Source: Persicaria tinctoria
Taxonomy: Eukaryota > Streptophyta > Magnoliopsida > Caryophyllales > Polygonaceae
Length of the DNA: 64,000 nucleotides
Direction: 5' to 3'
NCBI GenBank assembly: GCA_037127255.1
Contig: JBANSL010000009.1
Span: forward strand, 38,972,975 to 39,036,974
The translations under genes were made by a program, and so were the position numbers. How positions within the stretch are numbered: the first letter of the stretch is position 1; every line of letters starts with the position of its first letter. The notes below the pieces were generated by a model. The model ran no database searches. It worked only from the letters and a program-made list of their open reading frames with translations, and was not told the DNA's origin. This document shows, in pieces, positions 24,067-33,273 of the stretch.

Positions 24067-25587
24067 TGACGCAGCAAGACACACGAAAGGCAAAGCTAGC
24101 GCTAAGCCTCGTCAATCGAAGAGTTTGCAAACGACAAACTCAAAGAACAATTACTGGAATCCACCAGACATAAGAGAAAAACTCTTGAATATTGATTTTT
24201 AATAATGGATCCTTAATCCTTTCTCATAGGGCCTCTTAAATAGGCAAACTCACATAAATATAGAAAATATAAAAATAGACGTTTAACCCTATAAAGAGTG
24301 AAATGTTCTAAATTAAAAGAAAAACATAGAAACAACTTAATTAATAGAAAACGTGAAAATCCTAATTTAGATAGAATCTTGACGTCCTCTCTAGAGCCCT
24401 TATGTCCTTTGCGCTTCGTCGATCTTCTCGGCCAATGCTCCTGCATCAGTCTCCCCCACCTCCAAGGAACTCGACCACGAGTTCGGTTCAGGGTAAAGCA
24501 CCTCATCCTTATGATACGCATACATGTCCGCGACGTTGAAGGTATTTGAAATGTTCATGTCGTCGGGAAGAGCGACCACATAGGCGTTATCATTTATTCG
24601 TCGAGTGACCTGAAATGGACCATACTTGCGGGGCTGGAGTTTTCTATAAGTCCCCACAGGAAAACGCTCACGGCGTAGGAAAACCATCACTTGATCTCCT
24701 ACAGCAAAGATCTTCTCTCGTCGATGTTTGTCCGCAGCGGCCTTGTTCCTCCAGCCCGTCGCCTCTAGCTGCAGTTTAACTGCTTTCTTAATACTCTGGA
24801 CATCCTTGACGTCAAAGAACCTATCGACTTCGATTTGCCAATCAAGAAAATCTTCTACGCCCATAGTTCCATAGAACAAAGGTATATCGGCCTTTACTCT
24901 ATAGTCGTGTTTTGATGCTTCTCCAGGATCCTCTTTGGTGATCTCCTCCTCCTCCGAACTGGAGTCCGTCATCTGAGGACGCCCTCCCTGTGGACGGTGA
25001 ATTTGTTCCTCCTGTCTCTCCCTCTTTGAGTGGCGAACAACTTCAAGGGTGTCCATCCGCGTGGTAATCACGGTGAGTTGATCGGTGATAGCCGCAAGGG
25101 CCGTGGTGAAAGCCACGCTAATCCCTTCGATATCTGCTCGGGTAACAGGTTGATCGGCCATGATGAATCGGTTGAAAAAAAGGCAGGAGAAGGCCTGATA
25201 CCAACTGACGCAGCAAGACACACGAAAGGCAAAGCTAGCGCTAAGCCTCGTCAATCGAAGAGTTTGCAAACGACAAACTCAAAGAACAATTACTGGAATC
25301 CACCAGACATAAGAGAAAAACTCTTGAATATTGATTTTTAATAATGGATCCTTAATCCTTTCTCCTAGGGCCTCTTAAATAGGCAAACTCACATAAATAT
25401 AGAAAATATAAAAATAGACGTTTAACCCTATAAAGAGTGAAATGTTCTAAATTAAAAGAAAAACATAGAAACAACTTAATTAATAGAAAACGTGAAAATC
25501 CTAATTTAGATAGAATCTTGACGTCCTCTCTAGAGCCCTTATGTCCTTTGCGCTTCGTCGATCTTCTCGGCCAATGCTCCTGCATCA
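24067..25587 (-). mobile_element. Young, internally deleted Ty3/gypsy LTR retrotransposon
   Basis: Two 382-bp LTRs (24067-24448 and 25206-25587) begin TGACGCAG and end GCATCA on the plus strand and differ at one position that I can find (near 24228: A versus C). They are flanked by the 5-bp target duplication CAGTA (24062-24066 and 25588-25592). On the minus strand the right LTR is followed by TTGGTATCAGGCC, a primer-binding site for initiator tRNA-Met. The left LTR is preceded by the polypurine tract GGAGGTGGGGGAGAC. Total length is 1521 bp, so nearly all of pol is missing and mobilisation would have needed an autonomous partner. Confidence 0.95.
24400..25161 (-). CDS. Gag N-terminus fused in frame to integrase C-terminus
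   Basis: An uninterrupted 253-codon frame. The start [14 protein letters not shown] (ATG at 25161) was chosen because it opens the gag region shortly after the primer-binding site; a longer in-frame extension to 25269 runs through the LTR. The first about 135 residues are gag-like (acidic linker [14 protein letters not shown], then [20 protein letters not shown]). From about residue 142 the protein is the C-terminal part of a gypsy integrase ([40 protein letters not shown]), the GPY/F-type module. Protease, reverse transcriptase, RNase H and the catalytic integrase core are absent. The stop lies in the 3' LTR. Whether it is translated is unknown. Confidence 0.8.
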   Translation of the reverse strand: MADQPVTRADIEGISVAFTTALAAITDQLTVITTRMDTLEVVRHSKRERQEEQIHRPQGGRPQMTDSSSEEEEITKEDPGEASKHDYRVKADIPLFYGTMGVEDFLDWQIEVDRFFDVKDVQSIKKAVKLQLEATGWRNKAAADKHRREKIFAVGDQVMVFLRRERFPVGTYRKLQPRKYGPFQVTRRINDNAYVVALPDDMNISNTFNVADMYAYHKDEVLYPEPNSWSSSLEVGETDAGALAEKIDEAQRT

Positions 25588-25592
25588 CAGTA

Positions 25593-26720
25593 GCAACTAA
25601 TGGATATGGTGGGTGAGAGGTGATTTCCAGTACCTAAATGAATAGCTAACCTGTTAGTAGATAGCAAGTGACGGAGGCACGGAGCTAGCTAACAACAAGT
25701 GCTTTTATCCCACATGGGTTGGTAGGACGAAGTGAGGAGAGACAGAGACTATAAGTAACACAAAGGAAAACCAAACAAGTTGCTACTTTCTCGGCCCTTC
25801 TTCAAAGGGTGAGTCTGCAGAGATCTACTTTTATGCCGAGCTCCATCACTGTTTTGAACAACCCCTTAACTTCTTGCTGGTCGTGATTGTAGGAACGAAC
25901 TAACAAGAGAAGCTAATTGGTTGTTCAAACAATGATGCAGATATCGGAACTAAGAAAGCTACTGTAATTGGTTGCAGGCAGATATCAAAGTGCCACTGGT
26001 TTGGACATTCAGACGAGTAGGGGATCGAGCAGAAGAGGGCTGTTGAAGATGGGCTGGACGTACCAGAGTTGAAGTCTGGATCACGGGAGATGCTTGTTCA
26101 GGGGAAAGAAGGCTGCTGCGGGCTGCAAATACCGTGGAAAAGAACTTGGAATTAAAGGCCACAAGGGCTGGTAGTTGCACGGTTTCTCAGGAGGTCCAAA
26201 CTGATTCGGAAGAGGTGAATGGGAAGTCTTGTAGCGGTAGCCCTATGGCCAAGGGAGTTCAAACTGACCCAGAAATAGAGGAGTATGAAAGGATGTGGGA
26301 GGCATCGATCTATTGCTTGTGCTAGGATGAATCCTATCAACCATCATGTGCTGTTCGTTTTTGGTGTGATAGCAAGCTGTTTGTGTAATTAGATGTAGTG
26401 AACTGTCATGGGTCTGATTGTTTTTATGTTGGCACTAATTTATATATGAGTACATACTTGGATCGTTTTATCATGTATTCCTTTATCAGTAGCACTGCCA
26501 AACCGACCACTTCAACTTCGTTTGTTGCAGCTCACTGCTAGCAATGGCTATCACCTATCACACTAGTCGTCAAAATCCAAATGGATAGAAAGTAAATAAA
26601 AACGTTTCATGTTCTAGACTATCATTAACTCTTCCATTGTGTGTTGATAACTTGTTTGTTTTTCCTTTACAGTTGCAACTGGTGGTGAGCAACTGAGCAC
26701 CAGTTGAATAGTCTGACATT
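25593..26720. other. Unassigned region upstream of U2
   Basis: A plus-strand frame at 26134-26325 contains two QTD(S/P)E motifs, but I do not recognise a family and cannot show splice partners. Otherwise no feature is supported. Confidence 0.3.
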
Positions 26721-26721
26721 C

Positions 26722-26773
26722 ATCCCACATTGATTGTCAGAATAAAGAGCAAGCTTTTGAGAGCATTAAAATG
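26722..26773 (+). promoter_or_regulatory. U2 snRNA promoter: USE and TATA-like element
   Basis: ATCCCACATTG at 26722-26732 matches the plant upstream sequence element (RTCCCACATCG) with one change, centred about 70 bp before the RNA start. ATTAAAAT at about 26765-26772 is at the expected TATA distance (about -25 to -32). This spacing is the one known for plant Pol II snRNA genes. Confidence 0.75.
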
Positions 26774-26796
26774 ACCAAAGAAATACTATACAAATC

Positions 26797-26993
26797 ATAC
26801 CTTTCTCGGCCTTTTGGCTAAGATCAAGTGTAGTATCTGTTCTTATCAGTTTAATATCTGATATGTGATCCATTGGATCACTTCGATATTAATTTTATTT
26901 TTTGAGGGGGGAGATTCGTATAAGTTAGCTTGCTATCTTGGGTCTTCGTGTGTCGCCCATGTGTTGCACTATTGCACGGGCCTGGCACACCCC
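26797..26993 (+). ncRNA. U2: U2 spliceosomal snRNA
   Basis: The RNA starts ATACCTTTCTCGGCC and follows the nearly invariant U2 5' domain through AAGATCAAGTGTAGTATCTG, which includes the branch-site-pairing GUAGUA (26830-26835). Stem IIb is intact (GTGATCC-ATT-GGATCAC). A U-rich Sm site lies near 26893-26904. The 3' part forms the stem-loops ending near GCACGGGCCTGGCACACCCC. Length is about 197 nt, as in plants. U2 pairs with the intron branch site in the spliceosome. A proper promoter upstream argues for a working gene rather than a pseudogene. The exact 3' end is uncertain by a few bases. Confidence 0.93.
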
Positions 26994-27210
26994 ACCAATA
27001 CTAGTCTTAACTACTTGCTGATTACAATATAACAATGTGAAATCTCAACTATTTGATTACTGTGAAATCAAATGAAAATGAAGTTCTACAACTACTTCAA
27101 CCTGTCATTACAAGAGTCATCGTAAGGACCCCGATGACACTTTTTTACCTATCTGCTTCTTTGGTCCATCTTCAATGACACTTTTTTACCTTCTCCTGAA
27201 ATCTCAATAA

Positions 27211-27322
27211 CTCGTCTGAGGATTAATATCCCTAGCATTCATTACAAGAAATTCAAAATTGAAATATCTCAATCACTCGTCTGAGGATTAATATCCCAAT
27301 CACTCGTCTGAGGATTAATATC
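27211..27322. repeat. Repeated about 26-bp motif, target of the hAT-like insertion
   Basis: CTCGTCTGAGGATTAATATC occurs three times (ending near 27230, 27292 and 27322). The last copy is interrupted directly by the element at 27323, and the sequence beyond it (TAATATCCCTAGCATT, from 27999) matches the continuation of the first copy. Confidence 0.75.
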
Positions 27323-27652
27323 TAGGGCCGGACCTGATATTTTGAATGCATGAGGCGAGATTTTAAAATGGGGCTCTTTACTATTTTCAACCCTAACAAA
27401 ACAAACATTAAAGTATTAAAAAAAAACAAATATAAAACAAACATTAAAGTATTAAAAAAACAAATATCAAATATCAGCAACAAACATTAAAGTGTTAAAA
27501 AAACAAATATAAAACAAACATTAAAGTATTAAAAAAAACAAATATCAAATATCAGCAACAAACATTAAAGTATTAAAAAAACAAATATAAAACAAACATT
27601 AAAGTATTAAAAAAAAAATATATTAAATATAGCAACAAACATTAAAGTATTA

Positions 27653-27655
<3 letters not shown>

Positions 27656-27722
<67 letters not shown>
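27656..27722. repeat. (TA)n microsatellite
   Basis: An uninterrupted alternating TA tract of about 67 bp inside the hAT-like element. Confidence 0.97.
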
Positions 27723-27723
<1 letters not shown>

Positions 27724-27824
27724 CAAACATTAAAGTATTAAAAATAACAAATATCAAATATCAGCAACATACACTTATTGTTTTTAAAAACAAAACAAAA
27801 AAAAGGCAAAAAAATATAAAGTAC

Positions 27825-27885
27825 GAGATTCGAACCTGCGTTCCATTCCTCTCCCGTGCGTCTCTGTCCGCTGAGCCAAGCTAAA
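27825..27885 (-). repeat. tRNA-like (SINE-type) Pol III promoter block
   Basis: On the minus strand TGGCTCAGCGG (27878-27868) resembles an A box. GGTTCGAATC (27836-27827) fits the B box. They are about 32 bp apart, closer to tRNA-derived SINE heads than to a full tRNA; no acceptor stem closes, so this is not a tRNA gene. Confidence 0.55.
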
Positions 27886-28377
27886 TATGTAGTGTTTGAA
27901 TGTATTCAATTTATATATATATATATATATATACACAGATTGGGCCCTCTAGCAAAAGTGGGCCTGAGGCGTTGGGCTTCGCCTCAGGTCCGGGCCTGTA
28001 ATATCCCTAGCATTCTTTGGTCCATCGTAAAGACCCCAATCCTTCGATAAAATTTGCTCCCAATGCCAATCCTGTCAGATTATCGTAAACACTATAGAAA
28101 TTCAAAACTGAAATAATGCCAACTTCAAAGAGTGACTAGAAATCAAATCAGGTGCTTTATTGGTTCACACTACTAACTAAAGTAACATGAGCAAAGATAA
28201 ACTAAGAGCTTGTGTCAAATCCAGCGTGAAAAATCCTAAATTGCATACTAGTAACGAATGACGTTTAAGTTTCTGGTGAAGTGAATCCTCTACCAAAACA
28301 AACTAAAAAAACTGCTATGAAAACGCAGATTAGTTCAGATCAAATATTTTGAGATTAACATCACACTGACAATTGTA

Positions 28378-28505
28378 GGAGCCCTCCAAAGGAGGACAAC
28401 CTTCCAAAAATAAGGGTATGCCACTTAAATACAGCAAATACACAGTATTCTTTAGTAAAAGGCGAAAGAATAGTTCGCTTTGTGTATACTGCATGGCTCC
28501 ACGAT
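28378..28505 (-). ncRNA. U5: U5 spliceosomal snRNA
   Basis: On the minus strand the invariant U5 loop I, TTCGCCTTTTACTAAAG (about 28465-28449), is closed by the stem ATTCTTTCG / AAAGAAT. Flanking arms pair further out (GTATACACA with TGTGTAT, GCCAT with GTGGC). An Sm site ATTTTTGG (28411-28404) is followed by the terminal hairpin GTCCTCC-TTT-GGAGGGC (about 28397-28381). Length is about 125 nt, as in plants. U5 aligns the exon ends in the spliceosome. The start near 28505 is set by promoter spacing and could be off by several bases. Confidence 0.9.
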
Positions 28506-28530
28506 GTATAATGGTCGGCTACCGGTTGTT

Positions 28531-28577
28531 CTTATAATAGTCAGTATGGGGTAATTGAACGCTTATTCGATGTGGGA
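28531..28577 (-). promoter_or_regulatory. U5 snRNA promoter: USE and TATA box
   Basis: On the minus strand TCCCACATCG (28577-28568) is a perfect core of the plant USE, and CTATTATAAG (28540-28531) is the TATA box. The spacing places the start about 28505, consistent with the snRNA found there. Confidence 0.85.
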
Positions 28578-28589
28578 ATATTTTGTGAA

Positions 28590-29080
28590 ATGGAGAATGA
28601 ATAGGGACTGCCAAATATTTATACACAGCGTTCCCCAGTAGACCTTTTGCGAAGTAACGGCGAAATCTGGTCGCAGACAAACCTGATACTCGAAAGGCCG
28701 ACGAATCGGCAGACGGACTAGCCGTCAACAAGCAACAAACTACAGAGTACAACTACAAATAAACACAGATGAAAGAAAAAGCCCAAACAACCCGAAAGAG
28801 TCGTCCGCCAGCAGAAAAGACGAGAGAGATCCAAGGCGGGCCACGAATGCCGAGAACACGGGGGAGTGCAATGACTCTCACAGATTATTTACACAATCTA
28901 AAAAACTACAAATTGCTAACTTATTTACCAGAATTATTGAAATTTTTTAATTTAAGTGAATAAGCTGAGGCTATTATGACACTAATCTTTACCTCGTATT
29001 CGTATTACTTTTAGGGAAATTTATAAAAAAATCACCATTTAAATATAAGTTTTTATACTTAACTACCCGTTAAATATAAA
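28590..29080. other. Spacer right of U5, nothing recognised
   Basis: Contains a moderately CpG-rich part (28640-28870) and AT-rich sequence after it. No gene is supported. Confidence 0.35.
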
Positions 29081-29193
29081 ATTATAGAAAGTCACCCATT
29101 AAATGGTTTTTTGTTAACAAATTACCACATGTTGTCTATTTCTATTAGGTTATTTTTTCCAAATATATATGATATTATAAGTCTATAATTATA

Positions 29194-29427
29194 CTACCTC
29201 CGTTCAAAAAAACTTGACATTTTACTATTTATGCACGCTTTTTTAGAAGATAAAAACTATATAAAATATCTTTTTTTTATAATTTTTTTTACAACTTCGT
29301 AGTTATTATTAATAAGTACAAACTTGTTAAAAAATTTTTATAAAAAAATGAATATTTTATATAGTTTTTATCGTTCTAAAAAAGCGTGCATGAATAGTAA
29401 ACGACAGGTTTTGCCGAACGGAGGAAG
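29194..29427. mobile_element. Stowaway-like MITE nested in the foldback element
   Basis: 234 bp between TA duplications (29192-29193 and 29428-29429). The termini CTACCTCCGTTC and GAACGGAGGAAG are inverted, and the inversion continues inwards (GCACGCTTTTTTAGAA against TTCTAAAAAAGCGTGC). Confidence 0.87.
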
Positions 29428-29910
29428 TAATATCTTAAGCTTTATATTTAAATTAGAATCTCAAATAGATTTAAAAATATATTTTACTAAATTTTAAAAA
29501 TATATTTTAAAAAAACTTGATGTATATATGAACAAATTCTCCTATTTTATTCCTAAAAATGGTTATAAATTTTAAAAATACTTTATAAACTACAGTACTT
29601 TTTAATCAAAATTAAAATAAGTTTATAAGTCATTAGCATTGTTTGAATTTAATAATATTTTTGATACTAATAATTAATGTCTCATTTTCTTTCATTTGTA
29701 AACACCACATTATATGGTTAAAATGATTATTTTTATCAAAATATATTTAAAAAAATATTTTTATAGCCTCAAGCATATTTTTTTATTAAAAGTATCTTTA
29801 TTAAAGTTTTCTTAAATGTTAACATAAAATTCAGTAATATTTTCCACATTTAATTAGAACCTCCTCCCTCTAAATAAATATAGAATTTAAAATTTTTACA
29901 CTTTTTTCCC

Positions 29911-29914
<4 letters not shown>

Positions 29915-29978
<64 letters not shown>
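29915..29978. repeat. (TA)n microsatellite
   Basis: About 64 bp of alternating TA within the foldback element. Confidence 0.95.
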
Positions 29979-29980
<2 letters not shown>

Positions 29981-30358
29981 CTCTGCCATAAATGTAATTT
30001 AAATATACTGAAGTTCAAACTTTAAATTTCAAGTATAAAATATTAAATATACTATATTTAGTGGAATTCTAATGAAAATATAGATAACGAGTGGTGATTT
30101 GTTAATAAAAATCATTTAATGGGTGGTTTTTTGTAATTTCATTATCATTACCCAGTCGTTTGATGGAAATTTTATATCATAAAGTTTTTAAGTTCAAAAG
30201 AAAAACACTCTTTGTTGACTTTTAATTTTCTACTTATCTCCCTGACTAAATTCTTGCTCGTACCCAAAAATAAAATTACACTTCAGACTAAAAATAAAAA
30301 ATAAAATAAAATAGCACTACTTTTTACTGGCCTAACAATATAAAAATTAGATTAACAA

Positions 30359-30631
30359 GTCAAGTCAATCTCCGACGTCTGGCAATGCCCTTGGGAGATC
30401 GAGATGATCGTCAAGGGCATTCAGTATCTCCTCCAACAGTCTAAGTGGGTGACATGCTTCATGTCTTTCGCGAAGTCAATCAAGTTGCAGATAAGGTGGC
30501 TCATCTCAGACCCTTTATGGACCATGAGGCTCTCACATCTCACCCGGAGTTCATGTCCCTCGTTCGGAAAGACATCATTGGGTGGTCTGACACCTCAAGA
30601 ACCTTTGTCTTGTATCAAAAAAAAATAAAAA
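30359..30631 (+). mobile_element. Severely 5'-truncated LINE insertion
   Basis: A 273-bp insert flanked by a perfect 18-bp target duplication (30341-30358 and 30632-30649, core AAAAATTAGATTAACAA). It encodes the end of the LINE RNase H-like domain on the plus strand (EMIVKGIQYLLQQSKWV, then after a frameshift near 30455 DMLHVFREVNQVADKVAHL). It ends in an A-rich tail. Only the last about 90 codons of ORF2 were copied. Confidence 0.92.
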
Positions 30632-30649
30632 TAAAAATTAGATTAACAA

Positions 30650-31903
30650 ATATTCTAAAATTAAAATCATACATTGTGCTATTAAAATTAAAATATACGG
30701 TTATACCACTCTCAATGGAGGTAATGACTGAATATCGAAGATCAATTGGACGAACCGACTGCACTACATACCCACCATTTTTTTTATTGTCACTGTCGTC
30801 ATCGAGAATACAATGGTGTTGCTCCTTGCGCATTATTTCGTGTTGATTGTTTGAATATCACTCACATTTAAACACCCCATCGAGTTCGAGTGTGCGTATT
30901 GTACTCCATATTGCATTATGGCGTATTCGTATTACATAGTGGTTGGGGAGCATAATTTGGTTGAACACATAAGGTCATTCTTTCCCGATGTATCATGTTA
31001 TTGTGTTTGTGAAATAGCTCAATTCACATGTGCTCTTGTTAGGGAAGCAAACCAATAAGTCGGGACATTTGCATTCAACACTCTACATATTCAAATCAAA
31101 TCGAATTAGCCTGTAGAATCGTCTATAGGAAGTTGTTAACTGTCAATACCAGGTTTGTTGGTTGTGAAGTACTATGTCAATATACAATATTTGTTGGTTT
31201 CCAAGTACTATGTTTAACGTCTTCTCGTATTTTCATTTATGTAATTGAATTTTCTGCATCTTGCACTAAACGTCGTGTAGGATTTTTCTTAACGTTTATG
31301 TGATTGACTGATATAACCTCATAACTGATTTACTAGAATGAATGAGATTTAAATTAGAATGAATGAGAAACAATGAACGAAGAATAGTACTGGAAATGTT
31401 GTGAGAGGGGGATTTCCCACTCACTAGAAATGATGGAGATCGATAAACCTGGAGCCAAAGATGAGGTCAAGGGTTGTGAGTTGTGACTAAAGTCCCCAAA
31501 GGTGACTATGACGCCCAAGTCAGTATAAATGTTTAGATAAAAGAGAATTGAATGTCCAAAGTTGAACGTATCATCCCTTATTTATGTTGGTAGAGGCTTA
31601 ATTATTATATAAATATATTAATAAAAAATACTGCAATATTGTATTAGTATTTATCCGTTAGTTAGGATATAAGATTATGCTTAAGGAGTAAGTATTAGAT
31701 TTTATCAAATTTTCGGGATTTATACTAATAGATAATTCCTCACTCAAAGGCAAACCTGATTACCTTGAATAAATGGAAATTTAAAAAGTCATTGTAACAC
31801 GGACAAATTCTGATTTGAATACACTGACAAATCTATTGAAATGCACTTAATGGATACATTGTAACCAAAAGTGATATAACAAGACGTCCAACCTTGCAAC
31901 ATC
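30650..31903. other. AT-rich spacer, nothing recognised
   Basis: No credible coding frame, RNA gene or repeat ends were found. Confidence 0.4.
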
Positions 31904-32371
31904 TTAGATATCCCCATACATCATATTGTCATCGTTGTGAAACTCTTTGTAATCTTCTTTGATGTTCGTTTCAACAAATTTTCTCATGTGAAAGTGAGAA
32001 TCCCCTTCGTATTGAAATATTAGAAAGGTTCCAACATGAAGGTTATAAAATAACGTAAAGCCTTTCCAGCCAGTAGTCAAACAAAAATGATTGCTTTTGT
32101 CCTGCATGGCTGCATTACCTTCGCCGTGTATTCGTCCCCGCGGGGGGTCTTAATGGAGGCATGACGTCCCAATAAGCTTCCGTGATCATTTCCAAACTTT
32201 GGAGTTAGTCGTTGCACGAGGAAAATGATTGAATTACCTACCCTTAATGGAAAATAAGGAAAATCAATTCTCACCGTCGACCACACTTACAAGTTTTCGA
32301 AGTTGCTGCTTAGGATTGAAAATGATTGAATAAAAGCCGGGTTTCTGCTGATCGTCAGCGGAGGAAGCCAT
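31904..32371 (-). pseudogene. B3 DNA-binding domain gene (REM-like), broken
   Basis: The ATG at 32371 opens MASSADDQQKPGFYSIIFNP and a 27-codon exon ending at a GTAAGT donor (32290). The second part reads TPKFGNDHGSLLGRHASIKT and ends, after a frame change, with HFCLTTGWKGFTLFYNLHVG and FLIFQYEGDSHFHM: the C-terminal half of a plant B3 domain (W-x-x-F, L-x-V-G, F-x-Y-x-G). The frame change coincides with a repeated ATGCAG (plus strand CTGCAT at 32102-32107 and 32110-32115), consistent with an 8-bp tandem duplication. I also see no clean in-phase acceptor for exon 2. B3 proteins of this type are nuclear DNA-binding regulators; this copy would not make a complete domain. Confidence 0.75.
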
Positions 32372-32485
32372 TAGGGTTGTCGTTGTCGTTTAAGGAGGAC
32401 GAGGTGTGGATTGGAGTGGTTTATATAGGCGACACATCACATCAGGAGGCGGTGGGTGTAGGGTCAAAACCCCACTGTATTTTTC

Positions 32486-32705
32486 AACGATGGGGTTCTG
32501 ACCCTAGGGTTAGGGAAAATCAACCCCAATGCATGTTTCAGCGCTGCGGTTCTGATCCTAGGGTTAATGGAATCAACCCCAATGCATGTTTCAGCGGTGT
32601 GGTTCTGATCCTAGGGTTATTGGAATCAACCCCAATGTATGTTTTAACGATGTGGTTATGATCCTAGAGTTAGTGGAATCAACCACTAGGGTTCTGACTT
32701 CTGAC
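32486..32705. repeat. Tandem repeat of about 53 bp, four copies
   Basis: GGTTCTGAYCCTAGGGTT starts near 32494, 32548, 32601 and 32654 (last copy diverged), with AATCAACCCCAATGCATGTT between. It lies just upstream of the B3 pseudogene start. Some open frames across it are a by-product of the repeat. Confidence 0.85.
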
Positions 32706-33273
32706 CCTGAGGGTTTTGACCCTAGGGTGTTTGATTGTTGGCGTAAGTTATTTAAATTGTGGTTTTATGAAAATATCAATGTAAGGCTTGATTTATGGAA
32801 AACAAGTATATTTAGAGGATGATTTTTTTGCAATTTGATCTAAAAACTATATAAAATGCAACTTGTTCGTTTTCATAATAATTTTATAGTTTCGTGGTCT
32901 TCGAAGATCCTTCATCTAGGTGGAGGCAACGTCGGTGATCCACACTTCCCCTGGTTTTGCCCTTTCCGATAGTGGGTTACTGTTCTCCGCCATCTCAGCG
33001 TCTCGACGCTGTGACTAAATATATGGTCGTTTTACTTGAAAAATTGGCTAGTCCAAAATGATGTGAAACAAAACAAGCATTCTGATGTAATACATTGGAG
33101 AGTGAAATTCATGGCAATGGACTGCCATCCTCTGTAGAAGTTCTACTGTCTTTGATCCGACAATGGAATATAGAGGATTGGTGTCCGTCTTACACTAAGA
33201 CAAAAACTGTGTAGAAACAAATGTGGGAGACGGTAGATGAACCAGATCTGATCAGCTAAAGCTTCAAAGATGT

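Larger units (their letters stand above)
27323..27998. mobile_element. hAT-like non-autonomous element between U2 and U5
   Basis: Termini TAGGGCCGGACCTGA and TCAGGTCCGGGCCTG are inverted repeats, flanked by TAATATC on both sides (27316-27322 and 27999-28005). The 676-bp interior holds at least six tandem-like copies of an ACAAACATTAAAGTATTAAA motif (27400-27780), a long (TA)n tract (27656-27722) and a tRNA-like block. No transposase is encoded. Confidence 0.8.
29081..30138. mobile_element. Foldback/MITE-like element with about 60-bp inverted ends
   Basis: The left end, 29081-29142 (CACCCATTAAATGG, TTAACAAATTACCAC), is the imperfect reverse complement of 30072-30138 (GTGGTGATTTGTTAAT, CATTTAATGGGTGG). 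The interior is AT-rich and non-coding, holds a (TA)n tract (about 29915-29978) and is itself interrupted by a Stowaway MITE. The family is not determined. Confidence 0.7.

Noticed and set aside
26134..26325. Possible last exon of a protein gene with QTD(S/P)E motifs
   Set aside because: I could not name a family or find upstream exons, so it is left as unassigned sequence.
27825..27885. A tRNA gene
   Set aside because: B-box and A-box like motifs are present, but there is no closing acceptor stem or anticodon arm of tRNA size.
28568..28622. A second snRNA promoter on the plus strand (CGATGTGGGA followed by TATTTATA)
   Set aside because: The element is the U5 USE read backwards, and the downstream plus-strand sequence does not resemble any snRNA.
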